Positions 7,886 through 15,485 of a DNA stretch of 38,303 bases are shown here, one piece after another. Made by a program: the position numbers and the translations under genes. The stretch's first letter is position 1. Each line of letters opens with the position of its first letter. Source of the stretch: Eubacterium sp. (GTDB lineage Bacteria; Bacillota; Clostridia; Lachnospirales; Lachnospiraceae); the NCBI GenBank assembly GCA_022796875.1, contig JAAWJJ010000034.1:1-38303 (forward strand), read 5' to 3'. A model generated the notes under the pieces. It worked only from the letters and a program-made list of their open reading frames with translations, made no database searches and was not told the origin of the DNA.

Positions 7886-9121
7886 TTACTTCCTTTTGGC
7901 AGCCTGTTCCCTCTGATTCGCAGCTTTAAGTTTTTGGTTTACCCGTGCCGTCTGGCCGACCAGTTTTTCATCCGCCGTAAAATGATTTAACGTTTCCTGA
8001 TCCATTTTAATACGGTTATCCATAGTGCGCATGTTATCTACAATCTGAATCTGGCGTGCAACTTTGCGGTCGCGCAGATCAATAATTTTCATGGAATCAA
8101 ACTGTAAAATGACCGGACATTCAAAGTTTGCAGGATTTTCTTCCAGTACCAGTCCTTTGCCTCCGTTGCTCAGATCCACACAGGCGCCGGAAGGCAGGAT
8201 GTTCAAGCAGCGGCACAATGCGTTGACGACGACAGAATCGTAATACTGCGGATTTTTTTTCATATAGCGGATGGCGGAAAGATAAGACATAGGTTCGCTG
8301 TCTTCCCGCATAGCCGTCATCATATCGAATGTATTGGCCACATGAAGTATTTTGGAATCGAAAGTCCAGGCCGCGGCCTGTTTTTCATTTTCCAGCAAGT
8401 CCGGATGGTACAGAGCCTGGGCAAACTGGCGTACAATGGCCAGTGCTGTCTGTGGAAACCCAAATGGTTCCACGCCCTCCGGATTCAGAATATAATAACT
8501 GTTCAGGCGTTGGTTATATTGTTCAAAAAATTTGAAATTTGGTTCTCCTGGCGAGTATTTATTCGGTTTCTTTTCACTTTCCGCTTTTTCCGCCCTCTTG
8601 TTGTTTGCTCCTGGTTTTCCGACCATGCCGATGTCATGGATCAGGCCTGCATAGCAAAGCGCAAGCTGATGCGCGGAATCGACCGACAGTTCATGACAGA
8701 GCATACAGCATAAAATTGCGGTATTAAATCCATGTTTATAGGTGAAATCTTCACTGCTTCTCAGATTTTGTACAAAAGTGATCCGTTTATCCAGTTTGCC
8801 GTAACTCTGCATGATCGTTTCTACAATTTTATGTAAATGTTTCGGCTGTTTTTCCTGTTCAATCAAAGAAAAATCTTCCCGAATCTGAAAGACAAAAATC
8901 GTCTGCATCCGCTCGTATTCAATTTCGTCTTCGGTAATTGGCGGAGCCGGCTCGGCAGGTTCAAGTATAAACAGGCCCGGCAGGCCGAAATTGGCGATTC
9001 CCGGAATTGCTGTTTTTGTCAGGCGCGATTCCCGGTCGTATAAAAGAGTGCCGTTTTTATTGAAAATCGGTTTGGCCAGCCGCATCCCTTCTCTTAAATC
9101 CTGTGTTTTCACAAATACCAT
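7886..9121 (-). CDS. Degenerate HD-GYP domain protein
   Basis: A 411-residue soluble protein related to HD-GYP cyclic-di-GMP phosphodiesterases. The N-terminal part begins VFVKTQDLREGMRLAKPIF, typical of the domain that precedes HD-GYP in many Firmicutes. His130 and His162-Asp163 (GLIHDIGMVG) and the later helix ILHVANTFDMMTA (258-270) follow the HD-GYP pattern. However the Lys after HDIG is Met, the HHE segment and the GYP signature are missing, and the helix that normally has Ala-Asp has Ala-Asn264. A Lys/Glu/Pro-rich insertion (about 172-198) follows the HD motif. The C-terminus holds a small beta-rich tail. The start was placed at the ATG after AAGGAGGG; a longer frame lacks this site. 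It is probably a binding or signalling protein instead of an active diesterase; this is inference. Confidence 0.75.
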   Translation of the reverse strand: MVFVKTQDLREGMRLAKPIFNKNGTLLYDRESRLTKTAIPGIANFGLPGLFILEPAEPAPPITEDEIEYERMQTIFVFQIREDFSLIEQEKQPKHLHKIVETIMQSYGKLDKRITFVQNLRSSEDFTYKHGFNTAILCCMLCHELSVDSAHQLALCYAGLIHDIGMVGKPGANNKRAEKAESEKKPNKYSPGEPNFKFFEQYNQRLNSYYILNPEGVEPFGFPQTALAIVRQFAQALYHPDLLENEKQAAAWTFDSKILHVANTFDMMTAMREDSEPMSYLSAIRYMKKNPQYYDSVVVNALCRCLNILPSGACVDLSNGGKGLVLEENPANFECPVILQFDSMKIIDLRDRKVARQIQIVDNMRTMDNRIKMDQETLNHFTADEKLVGQTARVNQKLKAANQREQAAKRK

Positions 9122-9834
9122 ATGATAATCCCTCCTTATGATTCCTGTTACAAGCTGAATAAGTATATAAAACGATATCGGCAAATAGCCGTTTCAATTT
9201 TAGAAAGCAGCAGTATCAAATTTCATGCCATATAAAATAAGTACTGTTTGCCGTTGCTGCAATCAACAGGTCATTATTAAATTATAGCATGGTTTTCCGA
9301 AAATAAAAACAAAAATATTGCCAATTTATATGTTTTTTCTTTGGAATGGGTTACAATAATTTGATAATATATGGGGGGGTCAATTTGAAGATGTAAAAAA
9401 AACAATAAAAAAATTGTGCAATTGTTACAAAAACAATCAGGAAGTGGGAAAGAAGAAAGAAAAAAAGAGTTAATAAATTAACAAAAAACATACAAATAAA
9501 TAATTACAAAATGGTAACTAATTTCCAGATGGTGTTTCAGTGAATTTTGAAGGAATAAAAACTTTTTATTGCCAAAAAAATAAAACTGTGATAATCTAAA
9601 CTTGTATGTTAGTTTTGAAAGACGTTCAAATCGGAAAAAAACATAATTTTTTGACGTTGCATCCGCCCGGGGCTGATATGGGAGAGTGGATTTTATTTTT
9701 TTACCTGAGTTTGATAAAAAAATAACAAACATGGGAAAAATATACTGGATTGCCAACTGTTATATTATGTGAAAAAAATAACAGGGAAACGGATAATTTG
9801 ATTTTTTTTGCCGTTATTCTCCTCACAGATTGAG
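9122..9834. other. Long AT-rich intergenic region upstream of the butyrate genes
   Basis: About 700 bases without a credible gene. I see several inverted repeats: ATTGTT/AACAAT at 9421-9437, TTTGAA/TTCAAA at 9614-9630 with a 5-base centre, and CTGTTAT/ATAACAG arms at 9757-9763 and 9778-9784. A small GC-rich patch (9658-9690) interrupts the AT-rich DNA. On the reverse strand an extended -10 box lies at 9281-9286. Homopolymer A and T runs dominate the rest. Short reading frames here lack ribosome binding sites. Confidence 0.6.
9281..9286 (-). promoter_or_regulatory. Extended -10 box of the HD-GYP gene
   Basis: On the reverse strand TATAAT is preceded by TG and one base, forming an extended -10. 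No good -35 is seen (TTTTTA at the right distance). The predicted leader is about 150 bases long and AT-rich. Confidence 0.4.
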
Positions 9835-9863
9835 TTGCAAAATAAAAACCATAGTGCTAAAAT
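9835..9863 (+). promoter_or_regulatory. Promoter of thl
   Basis: TTGCAA at 9835-9840 and TAAAAT at 9858-9863 are spaced by 17 bp, and TG sits one base before the -10 (extended -10). Transcription would start near 9870, leaving a leader of about 83 bases. Confidence 0.6.
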
Positions 9864-9873
9864 CAATAGTGGC

Positions 9874-9896
9874 TTCTGTATTATATATATACAGAA
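9874..9896 (+). promoter_or_regulatory. Inverted repeat at the thl transcription start
   Basis: TTCTGTAT and ATACAGAA form perfect 8-base arms around a 7-base AT centre, just downstream of the predicted start of transcription. It could be an operator or a leader stem-loop. I do not recognise the binding protein. Confidence 0.4.
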
Positions 9897-9952
9897 TGGT
9901 TTGTTTTTTCAAATCTATTTCTATATTTTTTATCAAAAAGGAGACGAAAAAA

Positions 9953-11143
9953 ATGGCAAAAAAAGTAGTTTTAGCAGGCGCTTGCCGTACAGCAATCGGC
10001 AAAATGGGTGGACAGTTTGCAAATACTCCTGCAGTAGAGTTAGGTTCTATTGTAATTAAGGAAGCGTTAAACAGGGCAGGCGTGAAACCGGAACAGGTTG
10101 ACGAAGTTATGATGGGGTGTGTTATTCAGGCAGGATTAGGACAGAACCCGGCACGTCAGGCATCTATCAAAGCGGGGCTTCCGGATACAGTACCGGCATT
10201 TACGTTAAACGTAGTTTGTGGTTCCGGTTTGAAATGTGTAAATGAAGCGGCTAACATGATTATGGCAGGACAGGCTGACATCGTAGTTGCAGGCGGTATG
10301 GAAAATATGTCCCAGGGACCGTACGCATTAAAGAAAGCACGTTTCGGTTATAGGATGAACAATTCTACAGTGATTGATACTATGGTAAACGACGCGTTAT
10401 GGGATGCATTCAACAATTACCATATGATGATCACCGCTGAGAACGTTTGCGACAAATACGGCCTTACCCGTGAAGAATTAGACGCATTTGCAGCAAAATC
10501 ACAGCAGAAAGCAGTTGCTGCCCAGAAAGCCGGATTATTCAAAGACGAAATCGTTCCGGTTCCGGTGAAAGTAAAGAAAGATATCGTTATGGTCGATACA
10601 GACGAAGGTCCGCGCGACGGCACTACAGCTGAAACATTAAGCAAATTAAAATGCTGTTCCGGAAAAGACGGCGGCCTTGTAACGGCAGGCAACGCATCCG
10701 GCATTAATGACGGTGCGGCAGCAATCGTTGTTATGAGCGAAGAAAAAGCAAAAGAGCTCGGAGTAAAACCGATGGCTACTTTCGTAGCAGGCGCTCTTGG
10801 AGGATGCCCTCCTGAAATCATGGGTATCGGTCCGGTTCCGGCAACACAGAAAGCATTGAAGATTGCAGGTATCGACGATATTAACAAAATTGATATTATT
10901 GAAGCAAACGAAGCGTTTGCAGCTCAGTCTGTAGCAGTACAGAAAGATCTGGGCTTCAAAGATGAAGTATTGAATCCAAGAGGAGGCGCGATTGCGTTAG
11001 GACATCCGGTAGGAGCATCAGGATGCCGTATCCTTGTTACATTATTATATGATATGCAGCAGAATGCAGACGCAAAATTAGGTCTTGCTACACTGTGTAT
11101 CGGCGGCGGTATGGGCTGCGCTACAATCGTAGAAAAAGCTTAA
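9953..11143 (+). CDS. thl: Acetyl-CoA acetyltransferase (thiolase)
   Basis: Condenses two acetyl-CoA to acetoacetyl-CoA, the entry step of butyrate formation. The 396-residue protein is full length for a biosynthetic thiolase. The nucleophile Cys89 lies in [11 protein letters not shown], the catalytic His351 in [10 protein letters not shown] and the acid/base Cys382 in [14 protein letters not shown] stands seven bases before the ATG at 9953; the frame is open further upstream but runs through the promoter. It is followed by hbd, but a strong intrinsic terminator at 11261-11293 separates them, so thl may be expressed largely on its own from the promoter at 9835. Codon use (frequent GCA, GTA, AAA) suggests high expression. 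Confidence 0.96.
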   Translation: MAKKVVLAGACRTAIGKMGGQFANTPAVELGSIVIKEALNRAGVKPEQVDEVMMGCVIQAGLGQNPARQASIKAGLPDTVPAFTLNVVCGSGLKCVNEAANMIMAGQADIVVAGGMENMSQGPYALKKARFGYRMNNSTVIDTMVNDALWDAFNNYHMMITAENVCDKYGLTREELDAFAAKSQQKAVAAQKAGLFKDEIVPVPVKVKKDIVMVDTDEGPRDGTTAETLSKLKCCSGKDGGLVTAGNASGINDGAAAIVVMSEEKAKELGVKPMATFVAGALGGCPPEIMGIGPVPATQKALKIAGIDDINKIDIIEANEAFAAQSVAVQKDLGFKDEVLNPRGGAIALGHPVGASGCRILVTLLYDMQQNADAKLGLATLCIGGGMGCATIVEKA

Positions 11144-11202
11144 TTGCCCGTCTGAAGTGGCAGCGGAAATCGTATGGCGTGCGGCCGGTTACCGCAGACA
11201 AC

Positions 11203-11219
11203 CAACTGATAGTCAGTTG
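11203..11219 (+). other. Stem-loop in the thl-hbd spacer
   Basis: CAACTGA and TCAGTTG form 7-bp arms around a 3-base loop. A smaller stem (TGCGG/CCGCA, 11180-11196) lies just upstream, and a terminator follows at 11261. The 182-base spacer is therefore strongly structured. Confidence 0.45.
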
Positions 11220-11260
11220 AAAATCATATATGCATGAGAAAAGCTGGTTGGAGTTCATTG

Positions 11261-11293
11261 ATATGGAGAGGCTCAGCCTCTCCATATTTTTGA
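11261..11293 (+). terminator. Strong intrinsic terminator between thl and hbd
   Basis: ATATGGAGAGG pairs with CCTCTCCATAT (11 bp, 5-base loop) and is followed directly by a run of T. It would end most transcripts after thl, or act as an attenuator that sets thl above the downstream genes. Confidence 0.8.
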
Positions 11294-11325
11294 TATAAAT
11301 GATTAGTTTAAGGAGGAAGAGTTGC

Positions 11326-12165
11326 ATGTTAGTAGGTATTATTGGAGCAGGAACCATGGGATCAGGAATTGCGCAGGCATTTGCCCAGACAGAGGGGTAT
11401 GAAGTTTGTTTGTGTGATATCAATGATGAATTTGCTGCAAACGGTAAAAACAAAATTGCCAAAGGATTTGAGAAAAGAGTTGCCAAGGGTAAAATGGAAC
11501 AGGCTGCGGCGGACGCTGTCCTGGCAAAGATTAAAACAGGTACAAAAGACATTTGTACGGATTGTGATCTGATTATTGAAGCAGCGATTGAAAATCTGGA
11601 AATCAAGAAACAGACGTTTAAAGAATTACAGGATATCTGTAAAAAAGATGCGATTTTTGCAACGAATACATCTTCACTTTCTATTACGGCAATCGGACAG
11701 GGACTTGACAGGCCGATTATCGGAATGCATTTCTTTAATCCGGCGCCGGTAATGAAATTGGTAGAAGTGATTGCAGGTTTAAATACACCTGCAGAATTGG
11801 TAGAAGAGATTAAAAAGATTTCGGAAAGCATCGGCAAAACACCGGTACAGGTAGAAGAAGCCGCAGGCTTTGTGGTAAACAGAATATTAATCCCTATGAT
11901 TAATGAAGCGGTTGGAATTTATGCAGATGGCGTGGCATCCGTAGAAGGAATTGATACGGCTATGAAACTTGGTGCGAACCATCCGATGGGACCGTTAGCG
12001 TTAGGAGATTTGATTGGCCTGGATGTTTGCCTGGCAATCATGGACGTCCTTTATACAGAAACCGGAGATTCCAAATACAGGGCTCATCCGTTATTAAGGA
12101 AAATGGTTCGCGGCGGAAAGCTCGGCATGAAGACCGGAAAAGGCTTTTATGATTACAGCAAATAA
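11326..12165 (+). CDS. hbd: 3-hydroxybutyryl-CoA dehydrogenase
   Basis: Reduces acetoacetyl-CoA to (S)-3-hydroxybutyryl-CoA with NAD(P)H, the second step of the butyrate route. The 279-residue protein opens with a Rossmann nucleotide-binding motif, [16 protein letters not shown] (5-20). Asp31 at the end of the second strand suggests NADH. The catalytic pair is visible as His135 and Glu147 in [15 protein letters not shown], with Ser117 in NTSSLSI. Length equals that of clostridial Hbd. AAGGAGGA lies eight bases before the ATG. The 182-base spacer to thl contains a terminator, so hbd needs read-through or its own promoter, which I cannot pinpoint. bcd follows after 76 bases. Confidence 0.95.
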   Translation: MLVGIIGAGTMGSGIAQAFAQTEGYEVCLCDINDEFAANGKNKIAKGFEKRVAKGKMEQAAADAVLAKIKTGTKDICTDCDLIIEAAIENLEIKKQTFKELQDICKKDAIFATNTSSLSITAIGQGLDRPIIGMHFFNPAPVMKLVEVIAGLNTPAELVEEIKKISESIGKTPVQVEEAAGFVVNRILIPMINEAVGIYADGVASVEGIDTAMKLGANHPMGPLALGDLIGLDVCLAIMDVLYTETGDSKYRAHPLLRKMVRGGKLGMKTGKGFYDYSK

Positions 12166-12196
12166 TTAGTAGGGATATTAATTATAGAAAAATAGA

Positions 12197-12222
12197 AAAA
12201 GCAGACGCAAATTTCTGCTTTT
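12197..12222 (+). other. Stem-loop between hbd and bcd
   Basis: AAAAGCAGA and TCTGCTTTT form 9-bp arms around an 8-base loop, 20 bases before the bcd start codon. The stem is AT-rich and lacks a long T tail. It could be a weak terminator or an RNA processing or stabilising element. Confidence 0.5.
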
Positions 12223-12241
12223 GAAAAATGGAGGTAAAATA

Positions 12242-13393
12242 ATGGATTTCGCGTTAACTAAAAAACATGAGATGGCGAGAGCTCTTTTTAAAGAGTTTGC
12301 TGAAACCGAAGCAGCGCCGCTTGCACAGGAAGTTGATGAAACAGAAAAATTCCCGTCAGAAACAGTTGCCAAACTGGAAAAATACGGCTTTATGGGGATT
12401 CCGATTCCGAAAGAATACGGCGGACAGGGCTGTGATACGCTGACATACGCAATGTGCGTAGAAGAATTATCAAAAGTATGCGCTACGACGGGAGTTATTG
12501 TTTCGGCACACACATCTCTTTGCTGCGATCCGATTCTGACATATGGTACGGAAGAACAGAAACAGAAATATTTGATTCCGCTCGCAAAAGGCGATAAATT
12601 AGGTGCTTTTGGCCTGACAGAGCCGGGCGCAGGCACAGACGCCCAGGGCCAGCAGACAAAAGCCGTTCTGGTAGGCGACGAATGGGTATTAAACGGTTCC
12701 AAATGCTTTATCACAAACGGGAAAGAAGCCGACATTTATATTGTCATTGCCGTTACCGGTAAAGTAGAAAAACGCGGCAGGGTGCAGAAAGAAATTTCTG
12801 CGTTTATCGTAGAAAAAGGAACTCCTGGATTTACATTCGGCGTAAAAGAAAAGAAGATGGGTATCCGCGGTTCTTCTACATACGAATTAATTTTTACAGA
12901 CTGCCATATTCCGAAAGAAAATCTGCTTGGCCAGAAAGGCAAGGGATTTGGAATTGCTATGCATACGCTGGACGGCGGACGTATCGGAATCGCTTCCCAG
13001 GCTCTCGGTATCGCAGAAGGCGCGTTGGAAAAAACGGTTGCTTATGTAAAAGAAAGAAAACAGTTTGGCAGAAGTATCGCCAAGTTCCAGAATACGCAGT
13101 TCCAGCTTGCAGATATGGCAACAAAAGTGGAAGCGGCTAAAATGCTGGTTTACAAAGCTGCAGTTGCGAAAAACACACAGAAATCATATTCCGTGGAAGC
13201 TGCACAGGCAAAATTGTTTGCAGCGGAAGTGGCAATGGAAGTGACGACAAAGTGTGTACAGTTACACGGCGGCTATGGTTACATCAGAGAATACGATGTA
13301 GAACGTATGATGCGCGACGCTAAGATTACGGAAATCTACGAAGGCACTTCAGAAGTTCAGCGTATGGTAATTTCTGGAAACGTTTTGAAATAA
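12242..13393 (+). CDS. bcd: Butyryl-CoA dehydrogenase
   Basis: FAD-dependent acyl-CoA dehydrogenase that reduces crotonyl-CoA to butyryl-CoA; with EtfAB in clostridia it forms an electron-bifurcating complex. The 383-residue protein begins MDFALTKKHEMARALFKEF and has the signature AFGLTEPGAGTDA in the FAD domain. The catalytic base is Glu367 in EIYEGTSE, the position used in short-chain enzymes. The conserved CVQLHGGYGYIREY block precedes it. GGAGG lies eight bases upstream of the ATG at 12242. etfB follows after 19 bases, so the three genes are surely one transcript. Assignment to butyryl-CoA instead of another acyl-CoA rests on length, similarity and context. Confidence 0.94.
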   Translation: MDFALTKKHEMARALFKEFAETEAAPLAQEVDETEKFPSETVAKLEKYGFMGIPIPKEYGGQGCDTLTYAMCVEELSKVCATTGVIVSAHTSLCCDPILTYGTEEQKQKYLIPLAKGDKLGAFGLTEPGAGTDAQGQQTKAVLVGDEWVLNGSKCFITNGKEADIYIVIAVTGKVEKRGRVQKEISAFIVEKGTPGFTFGVKEKKMGIRGSSTYELIFTDCHIPKENLLGQKGKGFGIAMHTLDGGRIGIASQALGIAEGALEKTVAYVKERKQFGRSIAKFQNTQFQLADMATKVEAAKMLVYKAAVAKNTQKSYSVEAAQAKLFAAEVAMEVTTKCVQLHGGYGYIREYDVERMMRDAKITEIYEGTSEVQRMVISGNVLK

Positions 13394-13412
13394 TCGAAGG
13401 AGGTACTTTATT

Positions 13413-14198
13413 GTGAAAGTTGTTGTTTGTATTAAACAGGTACCGGATACAAAGGGTGGAGTAAAATTCAATCCGGATGGTACATTAGATAGAGGTGCGA
13501 TGCTTGCAATTATGAATCCTGATGACAAAGCAGGACTGGAAGCGGCACTCAGACTGAAAGATCAGTATGGCGCAGAAGTTACGGTATTGACCATGGGACT
13601 GCCGAAAGCAGAAGACGTATTGCGTGAAGCAATGGCTATGGGCGCGGATAAAGCCGTATTAGTTACGGACAGAGTATTGGGAGGAGCCGACACATGGGCT
13701 ACTTCTACCACTCTTTCCGGTGCGTTAAGAAATATGGATTACGACCTGATCATCACCGGCCGTCAGGCAATTGACGGCGATACGGCTCAGGTTGGGCCGC
13801 AGATTGCGGAGCATCTTGGAATCCCGGTCATTTCCTATGCGGAAGAGTTAAAAGTAGATGGAGATAAAGTAATCGTAAAACGTCAGTATGAAGATAGATA
13901 TCATATGATCGAAGCGAAAATGCCGTGTCTGATTACTGCGCTTGCAGAATTAAATGATCCTCGTTACATGACGCCAGGCGGAATTTTTGATGCTTATGAC
14001 GCAGAAATCACTGTTTGGGGAAGAAACGACCTCAAAGACATTGACGACAGCAACCTTGGCTTAAACGGTTCTCCGACAAAAATTGCCAAAGCATCTGACA
14101 AAGTAAGAAAAGGCGCTGGTGAAAAGGTTGTTCCGGACAGTCCTGACGAAGGCGTATCTTACATTATGGATAAACTGTTAACGAAACATATCATTTAA
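13413..14198 (+). CDS. etfB: Electron transfer flavoprotein, beta subunit
   Basis: Small subunit of the ETF that passes electrons to butyryl-CoA dehydrogenase; clostridial versions can bifurcate electrons from NADH to crotonyl-CoA and ferredoxin. It starts with GTG at 13413 behind AAGGAGG. The 261 residues begin VVVCIKQVPDT, and the family block GRQAIDGDTAQVGPQIAEHL (about residues 114-133) is intact. The DPRYMTPGGIFDAY segment near 185 is also typical of bifurcating-type EtfB. It lies 19 bases after bcd and 26 before etfA, an arrangement shared with other butyrate producers. Confidence 0.95.
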   Translation: MKVVVCIKQVPDTKGGVKFNPDGTLDRGAMLAIMNPDDKAGLEAALRLKDQYGAEVTVLTMGLPKAEDVLREAMAMGADKAVLVTDRVLGGADTWATSTTLSGALRNMDYDLIITGRQAIDGDTAQVGPQIAEHLGIPVISYAEELKVDGDKVIVKRQYEDRYHMIEAKMPCLITALAELNDPRYMTPGGIFDAYDAEITVWGRNDLKDIDDSNLGLNGSPTKIAKASDKVRKGAGEKVVPDSPDEGVSYIMDKLLTKHII

Positions 14199-14224
14199 TT
14201 TTGAGAAAGAGTGGTGAATGAAAA

Positions 14225-15286
14225 ATGGCAGATATGGCAAAAGAAGTAATTGAACAGTACAAAGGCGTCTTTGTATTTGCTCAGCAGATAGATAATGAAT
14301 TAAGCGGAATTGCTTTCGAATTGATCGGTAAAGCAAAAGTTCTGGCTGCAGATTTGGATACACAGGTGACCGCTGTCGTTTTGGGGTCCGGCATTAAAGA
14401 TCTGGCAAAACCATTGGCGGAATACGGTGCGGACAGGGTTATCGTTGTAGATGATCCGGCATTGAAAGAGTATATGACGGAGCCATATACGCATGCACTG
14501 GCATCCGTTATCAATGAGTTCAAACCGGAAATTATGTTAGTTGGCGCGACTGCAATCGGCCGTGACCTTGGTCCATGCGTATCGGCAAGAGTCGGCACAG
14601 GCCTTACGGCTGACTGTACTTCTCTCGATATCGGAGATTTCCCGTTAAATCCGATTCCGGGTAAAGAACAGCTTCATAAGCAGCTCCTTATGACCCGTCC
14701 GGCATTCGGCGGCAACACGATCGCAACGATCGCCTGCCCGTACAACCGTCCGCAGATGGCTACGGTACGTCCTGGGGTTATGCAGAAATGCGATCCGGTA
14801 GCAGGCGCAACCTGTGAAGTAGTGGATTTCAATCCGGGATTCGAAAAGAACCACAAATATGTGGAAATCAAAGATATTGTGAAAGCTGTATCCGATACGG
14901 TAGATATTATGGATGCGAAGATTCTTGTTTCCGGCGGACGTGGTGTCGGAAGCCCTGAGAACTTCAAAATTCTGGAAGACCTTGCAGGCGCGATTGGCGG
15001 TACGGTAAGCTGCTCTCGTGCAGTAGTAGATTCCGGATGGAAACCGAAAGATTTACAGGTAGGCCAGACCGGCAAAACCGTTCGTCCGAACGTTTACTTT
15101 GCAATCGGTATTTCCGGTGCAATCCAGCACGTGGCAGGTATGGAAGAAGCGGATCTGATCATCGCGATTAATAAAGATGAAGACGCTCCGATCTTTGACG
15201 TAGCTGATTACGGCATCGTTGGCGATCTGAACAAGATCGTTCCGGCGCTGACAGAACAGATCAAAGAAGCCGTTGCAAACAAATAA
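14225..15286 (+). CDS. etfA: Electron transfer flavoprotein, alpha subunit
   Basis: Large ETF subunit that binds FAD. The 353-residue protein starts directly with the ETF domain (MADMAKEVIEQYKGVFVFAQ), without the N-terminal ferredoxin-like extension seen in some clostridial EtfA. The C-terminal FAD domain shows SGGRGVGSPENFK (about 239-251), SCSRAVVDSGW, then QVGQTGKTVRPNVYFAIGIS and GAIQHVAGM, all classic. The ribosome binding site is weak (AGAGTGGTGA), suggesting translational coupling to etfB. An intrinsic terminator follows at 15336, closing the cluster. Confidence 0.95.
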   Translation: MADMAKEVIEQYKGVFVFAQQIDNELSGIAFELIGKAKVLAADLDTQVTAVVLGSGIKDLAKPLAEYGADRVIVVDDPALKEYMTEPYTHALASVINEFKPEIMLVGATAIGRDLGPCVSARVGTGLTADCTSLDIGDFPLNPIPGKEQLHKQLLMTRPAFGGNTIATIACPYNRPQMATVRPGVMQKCDPVAGATCEVVDFNPGFEKNHKYVEIKDIVKAVSDTVDIMDAKILVSGGRGVGSPENFKILEDLAGAIGGTVSCSRAVVDSGWKPKDLQVGQTGKTVRPNVYFAIGISGAIQHVAGMEEADLIIAINKDEDAPIFDVADYGIVGDLNKIVPALTEQIKEAVANK

Positions 15287-15335
15287 GCGTTTATCGCGGC
15301 AAAGAGCCGAAACAGAATAAAACAGGATGAAATTC

Positions 15336-15381
15336 CCCGACTGCCTGTATGAATGAATACGGCAGCCGGGACTTTTCTTTT
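15336..15381 (+). terminator. Terminator after etfA
   Basis: CCCG-A-CTGCC-T-GTAT pairs with ATAC-GGCAG-C-CGGG with one mismatch and one bulge, followed by a T-rich tract (ACTTTTCTTTT). Confidence 0.8.
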
Positions 15382-15457
15382 ATCAGGTAAGACTGCGTCA
15401 GATTAAGATACGGCAATTATTATTTTTCAGTCATAAACACCTGATCCCCGCATAATA

Positions 15458-15463
15458 TATAAT
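15458..15463 (+). promoter_or_regulatory. -10 box upstream of the repeat protein
   Basis: A perfect TATAAT lies 22 bases before the start codon at 15486. No convincing -35 is present at 16-18 bp, so the promoter is weak or needs an activator. The leader would be about 16 bases. Confidence 0.35.
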
Positions 15464-15485
15464 AGAATATGTTATGGGGTGTAAA

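Noticed and set aside
9122..9300. Cyclic-di-GMP riboswitch in the leader of the HD-GYP gene
   Set aside because: A GGCAAAC stretch on the reverse strand recalled the GEMM motif, but the second conserved block and the paired stems are missing.
9421..9437. Rex operator upstream of thl
   Set aside because: The half-sites resemble TTGTTA, but the spacing is too short for the Rex consensus TTGTTA-N6-TAACAA.
11121..11837. Reverse-strand frame of 238 codons over hbd
   Set aside because: Shadow of hbd; it also runs through the terminator between thl and hbd.
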